A DNA stretch of 64,000 nt, taken from the NCBI RefSeq assembly GCF_004137085.1, contig NZ_QYBC01000021.1:54873-118872 (forward strand). Direction: 5' to 3'. Below the pieces are notes generated by a model. It made no database searches, had not been told where the DNA came from, and worked only from the letters and a program-made list of their open reading frames with translations. Shown here in pieces: positions 17,959 through 27,385 of the stretch (the first letter of the stretch is position 1; each line of letters opens with the position of its first letter). Origin of the DNA: Lichenibacterium ramalinae (GTDB taxonomy: Bacteria; Pseudomonadota; Alphaproteobacteria; Rhizobiales; Beijerinckiaceae). A program made the position numbers and the translations under genes.

Positions 17959-19530
17959 CTAGCCGGTCCCCGCCAGCGCCGGGCGCGCCGCCGCCTTGTC
18001 GGCCATGGCGCGGTCGAGGGCGTCCATCTCGGCCGGGGTCAGGCGGAGCCCGAGCTTGGTGCGGCGCCAGGCGACGTCGGTCGCGGTGCGGGCCCATTCG
18101 CGCGTCATGAGGTGGTCGAGTTCGGCTTCGGTCAGCGTCGCGCCGTAATCGGTGCCGAGGTCGGCCGCGGAGAGCGCCGTCCCGAGGATGTCGCGGGCCC
18201 GCGTGCCGTAATGGCGGGCGAGGCGGCGGGCATGGGCGGGCCGGAGGAAGGGCCAGCGCGCGCGGATCTCGGCCACGAGGGCCTCGAAGCCGTCGACCGG
18301 GAAGTCGCCGCCCGGCAGCGCCTCCCGCCCCGTCCAGCCCGCCGGGAGGGCGGTGCCGGAGGCGGGCGCGGGGAGGTGCGGGGCGACGAGTTGCAGGGCG
18401 TGTTCGGCGAGCTTGCGGTAGGTGGTCAGCTTGCCGCCGAAGACGCTGAGCAGCGGCGCCCGGCCCGCGCCGGCGTCGAGGTCGAGCACGTAGTCGCGGG
18501 TGGCGGCCTGGGCGGCGCCGTCGCCCTTGTCGTAGAGCGGCCGCACGCCCGAATAGCGCCACACGACGTCGGCCGGGGTGACGGCGCGCGCGAAATAGTC
18601 GCTCGCCGAACGGCAGATGTAGTCGACCTCCTCGGGCGTGGCGCGCACGTCGGCGGGGTCGCCCTCGTAGTCCCGGTCCGTCGTGCCGATCAGCGTGAAG
18701 TCCGTCTCGTACGGGATGGCGAAGAAGATGCGGCCGTCCGGGTTCTGGAAGAAGTAGCAGCGGTCGTGGTCGTAGAGTTTCGGCACGACGATGTGCGACC
18801 CCTGGACCAGCCGCACCTTCGCGGCGTTGTTCTGTCCCAGCGTGTTGTTCAGCACCTGGCCGACCCAGGGGCCGGCGGCGTTGACCACGGCGCGGGCCCG
18901 CACGGTGCGGGTCTGGCGGGTGTTGCGGTCCTGCAGCGTCAGCGTCCAGCCCTCGGCCGCCCGCTCGGCCGCCACCGCGCGCGTCCGGGTCAGCACCGTC
19001 GCGCCGCGGTCGGCGGCGTCGCGCGCGTTCAGCGCCACGAGGCGCGAGTCTTCGACCCAGCAGTCCGAATATTCGAAGCCCTTGCGGAAGGCGCCGGGCT
19101 TGAGCGGCGCCCCGGCGGGGTCGCGCCGCAGGTCCAGCGTGCGGGTGGCGGGCAGGCGCTTGCGGCCGCCGAGGTTGTCGTAGAGCAGCAGGCCGAGCCG
19201 CAGCATCCAGGCCGGCCGCAGGCCCTTCTGGTAGGGGAGGACGAAGCGCAGCGGCCAGATGATGTGGGGCGCGATGCCCCACAGCACCTCGCGCTCCATC
19301 AGCGCCTCGCGCACCAGGCGGAACTCGCGGTGCTCGAGGTAGCGCAGCCCGCCGTGGATGAGCTTGGTGGCGGCCGAGGAGGTGCCGCTGGCGAGGTCGT
19401 CCTGCTCGCAGAGCAGCACCTTGAAGCCCCGGCCCGTCGCGTCCCGGGCGATGCCGCATCCGTTCACGCCCCCGCCGATGATGGCGAGATCATAGGTGGT
19501 GTCCAAGGCTGTCCTCCCCCGGGGCGGCAT
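17959..19530 (-). CDS. glpD: Glycerol-3-phosphate dehydrogenase (FAD, aerobic)
   Basis: Oxidises sn-glycerol-3-phosphate to DHAP at the inner membrane, passing electrons to ubiquinone. The 523 residues begin with an FAD-binding motif (YDLAIIGGGVNGCGIARDA, about 13-31) and the family stretches SGTSSAATKLIHGGLRYLE and NAAGPWVGQVL; the C-terminal domain (about 390-510) is the DAO_C cap. Two starts are plausible: ATG 19530 (GGAG upstream) or TTG 19506 with a strong GGGGGAGGAC. It is divergent from the oxygenase-glpR pair, and the gap holds repeated ACGAAA motifs likely bound by GlpR. Confidence 0.95.
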   Translation of the reverse strand: MPPRGRTALDTTYDLAIIGGGVNGCGIARDATGRGFKVLLCEQDDLASGTSSAATKLIHGGLRYLEHREFRLVREALMEREVLWGIAPHIIWPLRFVLPYQKGLRPAWMLRLGLLLYDNLGGRKRLPATRTLDLRRDPAGAPLKPGAFRKGFEYSDCWVEDSRLVALNARDAADRGATVLTRTRAVAAERAAEGWTLTLQDRNTRQTRTVRARAVVNAAGPWVGQVLNNTLGQNNAAKVRLVQGSHIVVPKLYDHDRCYFFQNPDGRIFFAIPYETDFTLIGTTDRDYEGDPADVRATPEEVDYICRSASDYFARAVTPADVVWRYSGVRPLYDKGDGAAQAATRDYVLDLDAGAGRAPLLSVFGGKLTTYRKLAEHALQLVAPHLPAPASGTALPAGWTGREALPGGDFPVDGFEALVAEIRARWPFLRPAHARRLARHYGTRARDILGTALSAADLGTDYGATLTEAELDHLMTREWARTATDVAWRRTKLGLRLTPAEMDALDRAMADKAAARPALAGTG

Positions 19531-19545
19531 CGTCCGTCTCCAGCG

Positions 19546-19605
19546 GCAAACGATAAACGAAAATAGAGAAGCTTCAAGCGATCACAACGAAAGCCGAAGC
19601 GAAAG
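19546..19605. promoter_or_regulatory. Candidate GlpR operator region upstream of glpD
   Basis: Repeated ACGAAA-like elements: AAACGATAAACGAAAA (19548-19563) and AACGAAAGCCGAAGCGAAAG (19586-19605). Their complement is TTTCGTT/TTTCGCTT, also found upstream of glpS. The arrangement suits DeoR-type repressors, which bind spaced direct repeats. The patch is AT-rich relative to its surroundings, as expected for a promoter. Confidence 0.55.
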
Positions 19606-19710
19606 GGAATGCGGCAGTGTCGCGGGCTCGGGCGATCGGCTAGTGTCGTGTGGACCCGCGCCGTGGCGCGGCCCAACCCGCCCTGTCGCGGGACGATCCG
19701 GGAGGACGGG

Positions 19711-20346
19711 ATGACGGTGCGGCTCAATCTGGCGGTGCGGGGGCTCTTCGCCACGCCGGTGGCGGCGCTGGACGTACCGGAAGCCGGGCGGATCAACGCG
19801 GCCCTCTCGGCCGCCATCCTGGAGCGGCGCGCGCGCCAGCCCTCGGTGCAGGCCTCGAACGCGGGCGGATGGCATTCGGACCGGGACCTGCTGGCGTGGG
19901 GCGGCCCCTGCGCCGCGGAGGTCATCGACCTCGCCCGCGGCGTGGCGGGGCAGCTCACGGCGGACCGGGCCGGCCAGCCGATCCGCCCCGCCTGGAAGGT
20001 CGCGGCCTGGGCCAACGTCAACACGGCCGGCCACGCCAACGTCGCCCACTACCACGCGGGCGCCTTCTGGTCGGGCACCTATTACGTCGAGGACGGCGGC
20101 TGCGCCGCCGATCCCTCGCTCGGGGGCGAGTTCGAGATGCTGGACCCGCGCGGCCCCGGCCCCGGCATGTATGCGCCGTCGCTGAAGTTCGCCGGCGACG
20201 GCGCCTCGGTGGGCGGCGCCGAGACGATCCGGCCCAAGCCCGGGCTGCTCATCGTGTTTCCGTCCTGGCTGCTGCACCAGGTGCGGCCCTACCGCGGCAC
20301 CGGCACGCGCATCTCCGTCGCCTTCAACTTCAGCCTGCCCGCGTGA
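19711..20346 (+). CDS. Putative 2-oxoglutarate/Fe(II)-dependent oxygenase (TIGR02466 type)
   Basis: A 211-residue protein with the 2OG-Fe(II) oxygenase layout: HYHAGAFWSGTYYVEDGG (His113, His115), a distal His189 (PSWLLHQV) and Arg200 (GTGTRISVAFNF) to bind 2-oxoglutarate. The spacing fits the TIGR02466 family of unknown substrate. No signal peptide. The start at 19711 has GGAGGACGGG directly upstream. It precedes glpR by 10 nt and is divergent from glpD, so it may be controlled by GlpR; a role in glycerol metabolism is not known. Confidence 0.75.
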   Translation: MTVRLNLAVRGLFATPVAALDVPEAGRINAALSAAILERRARQPSVQASNAGGWHSDRDLLAWGGPCAAEVIDLARGVAGQLTADRAGQPIRPAWKVAAWANVNTAGHANVAHYHAGAFWSGTYYVEDGGCAADPSLGGEFEMLDPRGPGPGMYAPSLKFAGDGASVGGAETIRPKPGLLIVFPSWLLHQVRPYRGTGTRISVAFNFSLPA

Positions 20347-20356
20347 GCCCGCGCCG

Positions 20357-21157
20357 GTGAACCTCCAGAACGCCAAGGCGCCCACCCGCCGCCAAGTCGA
20401 GATCGTGGACTGGCTGCGCGAGAAGGGGCGCGTGACGGTGGAGGACCTCGCCGCCCATTTCGCCGTGACGCCGCAAACCATCCGGCGCGACCTCAACGAC
20501 CTGTCCGACGCCCAGATGGTGGTGCGGGTGCACGGGGGCGCCATGGTGGCGTCGGGCGTCGTCAACCTCGCCTACGAGGCCCGCAAGCTCATCGCCGGCC
20601 CCCACAAGCGGCTGATCGGGGAAGCGGCGGCGCGGCTCGTGCCGGACCATTCCTCGGTGTTCCTCACCATCGGGACGACGACCGAGGAGGTGGCGCGGGC
20701 GCTCGGCGGTCATTCGGGCCTGCTCGTCATCACCAACAACCTGCAGGTGGCGGCCGAGCTGTACCGCAACAGCGCCATGGAGGTGGTCGTCACGGGCGGC
20801 AGCGTGCGCCACGGCGACGGCGGCATCGTGGGGGCGCAGTCGGAAGCCCTGATCGCGCAGTTCCGCGTCGACCTGGCCGTGATCGGCACCTCGGCGATCG
20901 ACGCCGACGGCACCCTGCTGGATTTCGACATCCGCGAGGTGCAGGCGCAGCGCGCCATCATCGAGCACGCGCGGCGCGTCGTGCTGGTGGCGGATTCCAG
21001 CAAGTTCGCCCGCTCGGCCCCGGCACGCGTGGCGCATCTCGACGATGTCGACATCCTGGTGACGGACCGCCTGCCCGCCGCCGCCGCGGAGCTGTGCCGC
21101 CAGCACGGCGTCGAGGTGGTGGAGGCGGGCGGGCCGGTGGAGGGGGAGGAAGGGTGA
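20357..21157 (+). CDS. glpR: DeoR-family repressor of glycerol genes
   Basis: DNA-binding repressor of 266 residues with an N-terminal DeoR winged helix (VTVEDLAAHFAVTPQTIRRDLNDL, about 26-49) and a DeoRC effector domain like sugar-phosphate isomerases (FLTIGTTTEEVARAL; VADSSKFARSAP). GlpR proteins release DNA on binding glycerol-3-phosphate. Start is a GTG at 20357. The position between glpD and the glp importer, and TTTCGTT-like repeats upstream of both, support the assignment. Confidence 0.88.
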   Translation: MNLQNAKAPTRRQVEIVDWLREKGRVTVEDLAAHFAVTPQTIRRDLNDLSDAQMVVRVHGGAMVASGVVNLAYEARKLIAGPHKRLIGEAAARLVPDHSSVFLTIGTTTEEVARALGGHSGLLVITNNLQVAAELYRNSAMEVVVTGGSVRHGDGGIVGAQSEALIAQFRVDLAVIGTSAIDADGTLLDFDIREVQAQRAIIEHARRVVLVADSSKFARSAPARVAHLDDVDILVTDRLPAAAAELCRQHGVEVVEAGGPVEGEEG

Positions 21158-21297
21158 GGGGGCGCCTGGGAACCGGTGCGCGGCAACGCGTGGCCGGGCC
21201 GGGGCGCGTTCCGACACACGGCCGTCACGCAACGGCCTTCTCATCCGCTGGATGCATCGGGTGTCGCATCCCGTGGCGCCGAGGGGGAGATACGCCG

Positions 21298-24207
21298 ATG
21301 AGGTCGATCAGCCGTCCGATCCTGCTGGGCCTCGGCTTGGGGCTCGGCTTGGGCCTCGGCTTGGGCCTGGCGCCGGCCCTCCTCGGGGACGCCGCCGCGG
21401 CGGACTCCACCGCCGCCGCCGGGCGCGTCCCGCAGAACGTCGGCGAGCTCCTGCCGACCGGCCAGTTCATCACGCCCCGGGCGGCCCCGAACGCCGTCTA
21501 CCAGCCGCTCCTGCCGAACCTCGCGGACGCGCCGAACGTCAAGGCCGGCTACGCCGATTCGGAGGCGCTGAGCCCCGACGGCAGGACCCTGCTGGTGCTC
21601 ACCACCGGCTACAACGAAGTGGTGGATGCCAACGGCAAGCAGCTGCCGAAGGATTCGACGCAGTTCATCTTCGTCTTCGACGTGACGAGCGGCACGCCGG
21701 TGCAGCGGCAGATCCTGCAGGTGTCGAACAGCTTCGTCGGCATCGCCTTCGCGCCGGACGGCAGGACCTTCTACGTGCCGGGGGCCGGCGAGGACAATAT
21801 CCACGTCTTCGCCCTGCAGGGCAGCACCTGGGCCGAATCGGGCGCGCCGATCCAGCTGGGCCACAAGGCCGGCAACGGGCTGGCCCAGAAGCCGCTGGCG
21901 TCCGGCATCGCCGTCACGGCCGACGGCACCCGCGCCGTCGTGGTCAACCGCTACAACGACTCGGTCTCGGTCGTGGACCTCGCCCGCCGCGCCGTGGTGG
22001 CCGAGCAGGACCTGCGCCCCGGCAGGAGCGGGGGCGCCTCCGGCACGCCGGGCGGCGAATATCCCAATTCCGTGGCCATCGCGGGCAACCGCATCGCCTA
22101 TGTCAGCAGCGAGCGGGACCGCGAGATCGTGGCGGTCGACATCTCCGGCGGCCAGCCCGCGGTCGTCGCCCGCATCCCGGTCCAGGGCAACCCGAACAAG
22201 CTCGCCTTGGACGCCGCCGGCAAGACCCTCTACGTCGCGAGCGACAACGCCGACGTCGTGAGCGTCATCGCGACCGCCGCCAATGCCGTGACGTCCACGG
22301 TGTCGACCATCGCGCCGACCGGCCTCCTCGCGCCGCAGCGGGCGAAGTACAAGGGCGCGTCGCCGGACGGCCTCGCCCTGTCCGCGGACGGCGGCACGCT
22401 CTACGTGACGAACCGCGGCACCAACTCGCTCGCCGTCATCGCCCTGGCGGGCGGCACGCCGCGACTCGCCGGGCTGATCCCCACGGGCTGGTCTCCGTCC
22501 GACGTCCGCGCTTCCGCCGACGGGCGCACCGTCTACGTCAGCAACGCCAAGACCGACCCCGGCGCGAACCCCGGCAATTGCCTGGGCTACCAGAGCGTGC
22601 CGTGCCCGGTGGCCAACTCGCCCGTGGTCTTCGCGCCCAACCAGTACATCCTCAACCTGACCGGATCGGCGCTGCTCAGCTTCTCGGTCCCGCGCGGGAC
22701 GGCGCTCGAATACATGACGCAGCGCGTCGCCGCCAACAACGGCTTCGACGCCCCGCCGGTGCTCGACCCGACGATGGCGGCGCTCCGCCAGAAGATCAAA
22801 CACGTGATCTACATCGTGAAGGAGAACCGCACCTACGACCAGGTGCTCGGGGACGTGCGCAAGGCCAACGGCGACGCGAACCTCGCCGAGTTCCCGCGCG
22901 GCACGACGCCGAACCAGCATGCGCTCGCCACGGATTTCGTGACCTTCGACAATTTCTACGATGCCGGTGACGTCAGCGGCAACGGCTGGCCGTGGAGCAC
23001 CGCCGCCAAGGAATCGGACGCGGGCGCCAAGATGCTGCCGCCGAACTATGCCGCCAACGGCGCCGGCGGCTCCTACGATTGGGAGGGCACGAACCGCAAC
23101 GTCAACGTCGGCCTGAGCGGCGCGGCCCGCGTCGCGGCCGACCCGCTCGCCGCCTCCCTCGATCCCGACACCCTGCCCGGGACCGGCAACGTCGCGGCGC
23201 CGGACGGGCCCGACGGCGAGGTGCAGAAGGGCTACTTGTGGAACGCCGCCCTGCGCGCCGGCCTGACGGTGCGCAACTACGGCTTCTACATCGACCTCAC
23301 CCGCTACAGCCTCGCCGGGACGCCGAGCGCCAACCTGCAGATCTCCGCGGTGCGGTCGCCCTACCCCGCCAGCGTGCAGTCCTACGCCGCCAACCCGCAG
23401 CTCGTGCCGCTCACCGATCCCTATTTCCGCGGCTTCGACGATGCCTATCCGGACTTCTACCGGGAACAGGAATGGGAGCGCGAGTTCGCCGGCTACGTCG
23501 CCCACGGCAACCTGCCGAGCCTGAGCCTCGTGCGGTTCATGAACGACCACACCGGCAACTACAAGAACGCCATCGACGGCGTGAACAAGCCGGACCTGCA
23601 GGTCGCCGACAACGATTACGCGGTCGGGGCGTTGGTGCAGGCGATCGCCCGCAGCACCTATGCGCGGGACACGCTGGTCTTCGTCGTCGAGGACGACGCC
23701 CAGGACGGCCCCGACCACGTCGACGCCCACCGCAGCACCGCCTTCATCGTCGGTCCCTACGTCAAGCACGGCGCCGTGGTGAGCACGCATTACACCACGA
23801 TCAGCATGCTCAGGACCATCTCCGACGTCCTCGGGATGGACCATCTCAGCCTCTACGACGCCAACCAGCGGCCCATGTCGGACGCCTTCGACCTGTCGGT
23901 GCCGGCCTGGGGCTTCGACGCCCGCGCGTCGAGCCTGCTGCGCGGCACCGCCCTCCCCTTCCCCAAGGGCGCGAGATTCGCCGACGCCGCCCGGAGCCCG
24001 CACGACGCCCGCTACTGGATGGACCGGACGCAGGGCCTCGACTTTTCCCAGGAGGACAAGGTCGACGCCGTGGCCTACAACCAGATCCTGTGGAAGGGCC
24101 TGATGGGTGGCAAGCCCTACCCGGTCAACGGCGGGCGCCCGCTCGGCCGCGACGGCGCCGAGGCCCAGGTCGCGACCCCGGCCAAGAAGGACGACGACGA
24201 CGATTGA
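21298..24207 (+). CDS. Secreted beta-propeller phosphoesterase
   Basis: Large exported protein of 969 residues. The signal peptide contains (LG)n repeats (about 10-26) and an Ala-rich cleavage zone near 32-36. Residues about 60-470 form a YncE-like seven-bladed propeller (repeated SPDGRTL, FAPDGRTFYV, SADGGTLYV units). From about 498 begins a phosphoesterase domain of the alkaline-phosphatase superfamily (KHVIYIVKENRTYDQVLGD; metal-binding VEDDAQDGPDHVDAHRS), like AcpA/phospholipase C relatives, ending in an Asp-rich tail (KKDDDDD). It lies between glpR and the glycerol importer; release of phosphate or glycerol-3-phosphate from periplasmic phosphodiesters is a plausible role. Confidence 0.85.
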   Translation: MRSISRPILLGLGLGLGLGLGLGLAPALLGDAAAADSTAAAGRVPQNVGELLPTGQFITPRAAPNAVYQPLLPNLADAPNVKAGYADSEALSPDGRTLLVLTTGYNEVVDANGKQLPKDSTQFIFVFDVTSGTPVQRQILQVSNSFVGIAFAPDGRTFYVPGAGEDNIHVFALQGSTWAESGAPIQLGHKAGNGLAQKPLASGIAVTADGTRAVVVNRYNDSVSVVDLARRAVVAEQDLRPGRSGGASGTPGGEYPNSVAIAGNRIAYVSSERDREIVAVDISGGQPAVVARIPVQGNPNKLALDAAGKTLYVASDNADVVSVIATAANAVTSTVSTIAPTGLLAPQRAKYKGASPDGLALSADGGTLYVTNRGTNSLAVIALAGGTPRLAGLIPTGWSPSDVRASADGRTVYVSNAKTDPGANPGNCLGYQSVPCPVANSPVVFAPNQYILNLTGSALLSFSVPRGTALEYMTQRVAANNGFDAPPVLDPTMAALRQKIKHVIYIVKENRTYDQVLGDVRKANGDANLAEFPRGTTPNQHALATDFVTFDNFYDAGDVSGNGWPWSTAAKESDAGAKMLPPNYAANGAGGSYDWEGTNRNVNVGLSGAARVAADPLAASLDPDTLPGTGNVAAPDGPDGEVQKGYLWNAALRAGLTVRNYGFYIDLTRYSLAGTPSANLQISAVRSPYPASVQSYAANPQLVPLTDPYFRGFDDAYPDFYREQEWEREFAGYVAHGNLPSLSLVRFMNDHTGNYKNAIDGVNKPDLQVADNDYAVGALVQAIARSTYARDTLVFVVEDDAQDGPDHVDAHRSTAFIVGPYVKHGAVVSTHYTTISMLRTISDVLGMDHLSLYDANQRPMSDAFDLSVPAWGFDARASSLLRGTALPFPKGARFADAARSPHDARYWMDRTQGLDFSQEDKVDAVAYNQILWKGLMGGKPYPVNGGRPLGRDGAEAQVATPAKKDDDDD
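21329..21369 (+). repeat. 12-bp tandem repeat encoding Leu-Gly repeats
   Basis: About three and a half units of GGCCTCGGCTTG in the signal-peptide core of the phosphoesterase. Gain or loss of a unit changes the hydrophobic core by four residues and keeps frame. Confidence 0.8.
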
Positions 24208-24261
24208 ACGCCGGGCCGAGGCGGGCTCGCCCACTGCGAGTCCACCCGAGGCGACGCCGCC

Positions 24262-24771
24262 CTACCCCAACCCGTTCCCGCCGAACAGGTCCGGCCCAGG
24301 CCCCGCGCCCTCGAGCCCCAGCAGGAACCGTTTCGCCGCCAGCCCGCCCGCGAAACCCGTGAGCTGGCCGGCGGCGCCGACGACCCGGTGGCAGGGCGCC
24401 ACGATCGAGAGGGGGTTGCGGCCGTTGGCGGCCCCCACGGCGCGCATGAGGTTCGCGTCGCCGAGCGAGCGCGCGATCGCGCCATAGCTGCGCGTCTCGC
24501 CATAGGGGATGCGCAGCAGTTGCGCCCAGACCCGCTTCTGGAATTCCGTGCCGTGGGCGTCGAGCGGCAGGTCGAAGCACCGGAGCGCGCCGGCGAAGTA
24601 GCTGTCGAGCTGCCGCTCGGCCTCGCGCAGCACCGGATGGTCCGGGTCCGCGCCGGCGAGGGTCAGCGGCACCCGCCGCGGGTCGTCGGCCTCCCACAGG
24701 ATCGCGGCCAGCCCGCGCCCGGTCGCCGCCAGCGTCAGGGCGCCGACCGGTGACGCCATCACCCGGGTGAC
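24262..24771 (-). CDS. ogt: Methylated-DNA--protein-cysteine methyltransferase
   Basis: Suicide repair enzyme that transfers the methyl group of O6-methylguanine to its own cysteine. The 169 residues include the helix-turn-helix FQKRVWAQLLRIPYGETRSYGAIA and the active-site motif PCHRV (Cys127), then GFAGGLAAKRFLLGLE. The GTG at 24771 (VTRVMASPVG) matches family N-termini; the frame stays open upstream but codes repeats, not protein. Single domain, so Ogt rather than Ada. It shares the gap with the divergent glp operon. Confidence 0.9.
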   Translation of the reverse strand, partial: VTRVMASPVGALTLAATGRGLAAILWEADDPRRVPLTLAGADPDHPVLREAERQLDSYFAGALRCFDLPLDAHGTEFQKRVWAQLLRIPYGETRSYGAIARSLGDANLMRAVGAANGRNPLSIVAPCHRVVGAAGQLTGFAGGLAAKRFLLGLEGAGPGPDLFGGNGLG

Positions 24772-24907
24772 GGCGTGCGGCCGCCCCGCATCCCGGCCCG
24801 TCGCCACGCCTCGCCTCCGGTCCCGTGCCCGCTTTCCGGCCAGTATAGCCGGCCCGACGGCGCCGGGAAGGGCCTGGGGTTCTCCCGTGGCGGAGGGGCG
24901 GCGGTGC

Positions 24908-24955
24908 GTCTCGGCCGGTATCTCGGCCAGTGTCTCGGCCGGCATCTCGGCCCGG
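24908..24955. repeat. 12-bp tandem repeat (4 units) in the ogt-glpS gap
   Basis: Four units of (G/A)TCTCGGCC with variable tail, upstream of the glp promoter region. Non-coding; effect unknown. The rest of 24772-25071 holds the putative glp promoter and GlpR repeats. Confidence 0.75.
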
Positions 24956-24960
24956 GCGGC

Positions 24961-24989
24961 TTTCGTTCCAACCTTCGTTTTATTCGCTT
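24961..24989. promoter_or_regulatory. Candidate GlpR repeats upstream of the glp importer
   Basis: TTTCGTT (24961-24967) followed by CTTCGTTTTATTCGCTT (24973-24989): direct copies of the TTTCGTT element whose complement occurs upstream of glpD. It lies in an AT-richer patch about 100 nt before the first translated codon of the operon. Confidence 0.5.
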
Positions 24990-25071
24990 GCCAGCCCTTC
25001 CATCTTCGACATACCTTCCATGCGTCGACGAACGAGCGCAACGTCAAAGCGCCGCCCCGGGAGGATGATCC

Positions 25072-25116
25072 ATGGACGACCTACGCCGGAGCACAGCAGG
25101 ACCTCCCTGCTCATGA
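25072..25116 (+). CDS. Putative 14-residue leader peptide coupled to glpS
   Basis: A tiny reading frame, MDDLRRSTAGPPCS, with the best Shine-Dalgarno of the region (GGGAGGATGATCC before ATG 25072). Its TGA overlaps the glpS ATG (ATGA at 25113-25116). A hairpin (AGCAGG 25095-25100 with CCTGCT 25106-25111) sits just before the glpS start and covers its only purine-rich stretch, so glpS translation probably depends on ribosomes finishing this frame. Seen in sequence; translation not proven. Confidence 0.5.
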   Translation: MDDLRRSTAGPPCS

Positions 25117-26264
25117 GCCTCGTGCTCGACGCCGTCGGTCTCAAGCGGGGCGACGAGGTCATCATCGCCGATGCGTCGCTGGATCTCCAGCCCGGCACCA
25201 TGAACGTCCTGCTCGGCCCGACGCTGAGCGGCAAGACCACGCTGATGCGCCTCATGGCGGGGCTGGACCGGCCGACCTCCGGCCGCATCGTCGAGGACGG
25301 GCGCGACGTGACGGGCCTGGGCGTGAAGGCCCGCTCGGTCGCCATGGTGTACCAGCAGTTCGTCAACTACCCGACCCTGTCGGTCTACGACAATATCGCG
25401 TCCCCGCTGCGGGTGCAGGGCCTGGCCAAGGCCGAGATCGAGGCCCGGGTGGCGCGCGCCGCCAAGCTGATGCGGCTCGAGCCCATGCTGAAGCGCACGC
25501 CCGCCCAGCTGTCGGGCGGCCAGCAGCAGCGCACGGCGCTCGCCCGCGCCCTCGTCAAGCAGGCGAAGCTCGTGCTGCTCGACGAGCCCCTGGCGAACCT
25601 CGACTACAAGCTGCGCGAGGAACTGCGCGAGGAACTGCCGCGCATCTTCGCCGAGACGGGCGCCATCCTGGTCTATGCCACGACCGAGCCCGGCGAAGCG
25701 CTGCTGCTGCGCGGCCGCACCGCCACCCTGCACGAGGGCCGCATCACCCAGGTGGGGCCGACCGCGGCCGTCTACCGCGACCCCGCCAACCGCGACGCCG
25801 CCCGCGTCTTCTCCGACCCGCCGCTGAACGAGCTCGCCGTCACGGTCGCCGGCGGGACGGCGACGCTGGCCGACGGCCGCGGCTTCCCGGCCGAGGGCCC
25901 GCTCGCCGGCCTGCCCGACGGCGCCTGCACGCTCGGTTTCCGCGCCGACGCCGCCCGCGTGGCGACGCAGGGGGGCGGGCTGGGGGACGGGCTTCCGCCG
26001 TCCGGCCCGAGCTTCCCCGGCGCCGTCTCGGTCACCGAGATCAGCGGCTCGGAAAGCTTCGTCCACGTCGTCACCGACGCCGGGCTCGGCACGGTCGTGT
26101 GCCTGGTCGAGGGCGTCCACGCCTTCGAGCCGGGCGACCGCGTGGCGGTGGAGCTCGATCTCGGCGCCGCCTTCGCCTTCGGCCCCGACGGTCGCCGCAT
26201 CGCCGCCAGGGGCGGCAGGGCCGTGGCGACCGGGCCCGGCCTGCGCCAGCCCGTCCCGGCCTGA
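25113..26264 (+). CDS. glpS: Glycerol ABC transporter ATP-binding protein GlpS
   Basis: One of two ATPases of the GlpSTPQV glycerol importer first described in Rhizobium leguminosarum. The 383-residue protein starts MSLVLDAVGLKRGDEVIIAD. Its Walker A is the atypical GPTLSGKTT (35-43) characteristic of GlpS, with a normal signature LSGGQQQR and Walker B LVLLDEPLANLD; the C-terminal third is a TOBE-type domain. The glpT gene follows 11 nt later. Translation appears coupled to a 14-codon leader frame. Confidence 0.92.
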   Translation: MSLVLDAVGLKRGDEVIIADASLDLQPGTMNVLLGPTLSGKTTLMRLMAGLDRPTSGRIVEDGRDVTGLGVKARSVAMVYQQFVNYPTLSVYDNIASPLRVQGLAKAEIEARVARAAKLMRLEPMLKRTPAQLSGGQQQRTALARALVKQAKLVLLDEPLANLDYKLREELREELPRIFAETGAILVYATTEPGEALLLRGRTATLHEGRITQVGPTAAVYRDPANRDAARVFSDPPLNELAVTVAGGTATLADGRGFPAEGPLAGLPDGACTLGFRADAARVATQGGGLGDGLPPSGPSFPGAVSVTEISGSESFVHVVTDAGLGTVVCLVEGVHAFEPGDRVAVELDLGAAFAFGPDGRRIAARGGRAVATGPGLRQPVPA

Positions 26265-26275
26265 GGAGAGGATCC

Positions 26276-27384
<1,109 letters not shown>

Positions 27385-27385
<1 letters not shown>

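Noticed and set aside
21241..24234. 997-codon minus-strand frame opposite the phosphoesterase
   Set aside because: Antisense shadow; no recognisable motifs, while the plus strand has propeller and phosphoesterase motifs.
24772..25047. N-terminal extension of ogt
   Set aside because: The extension encodes the 12-bp tandem repeat and promoter region; family members start near VTRVMASPVG.
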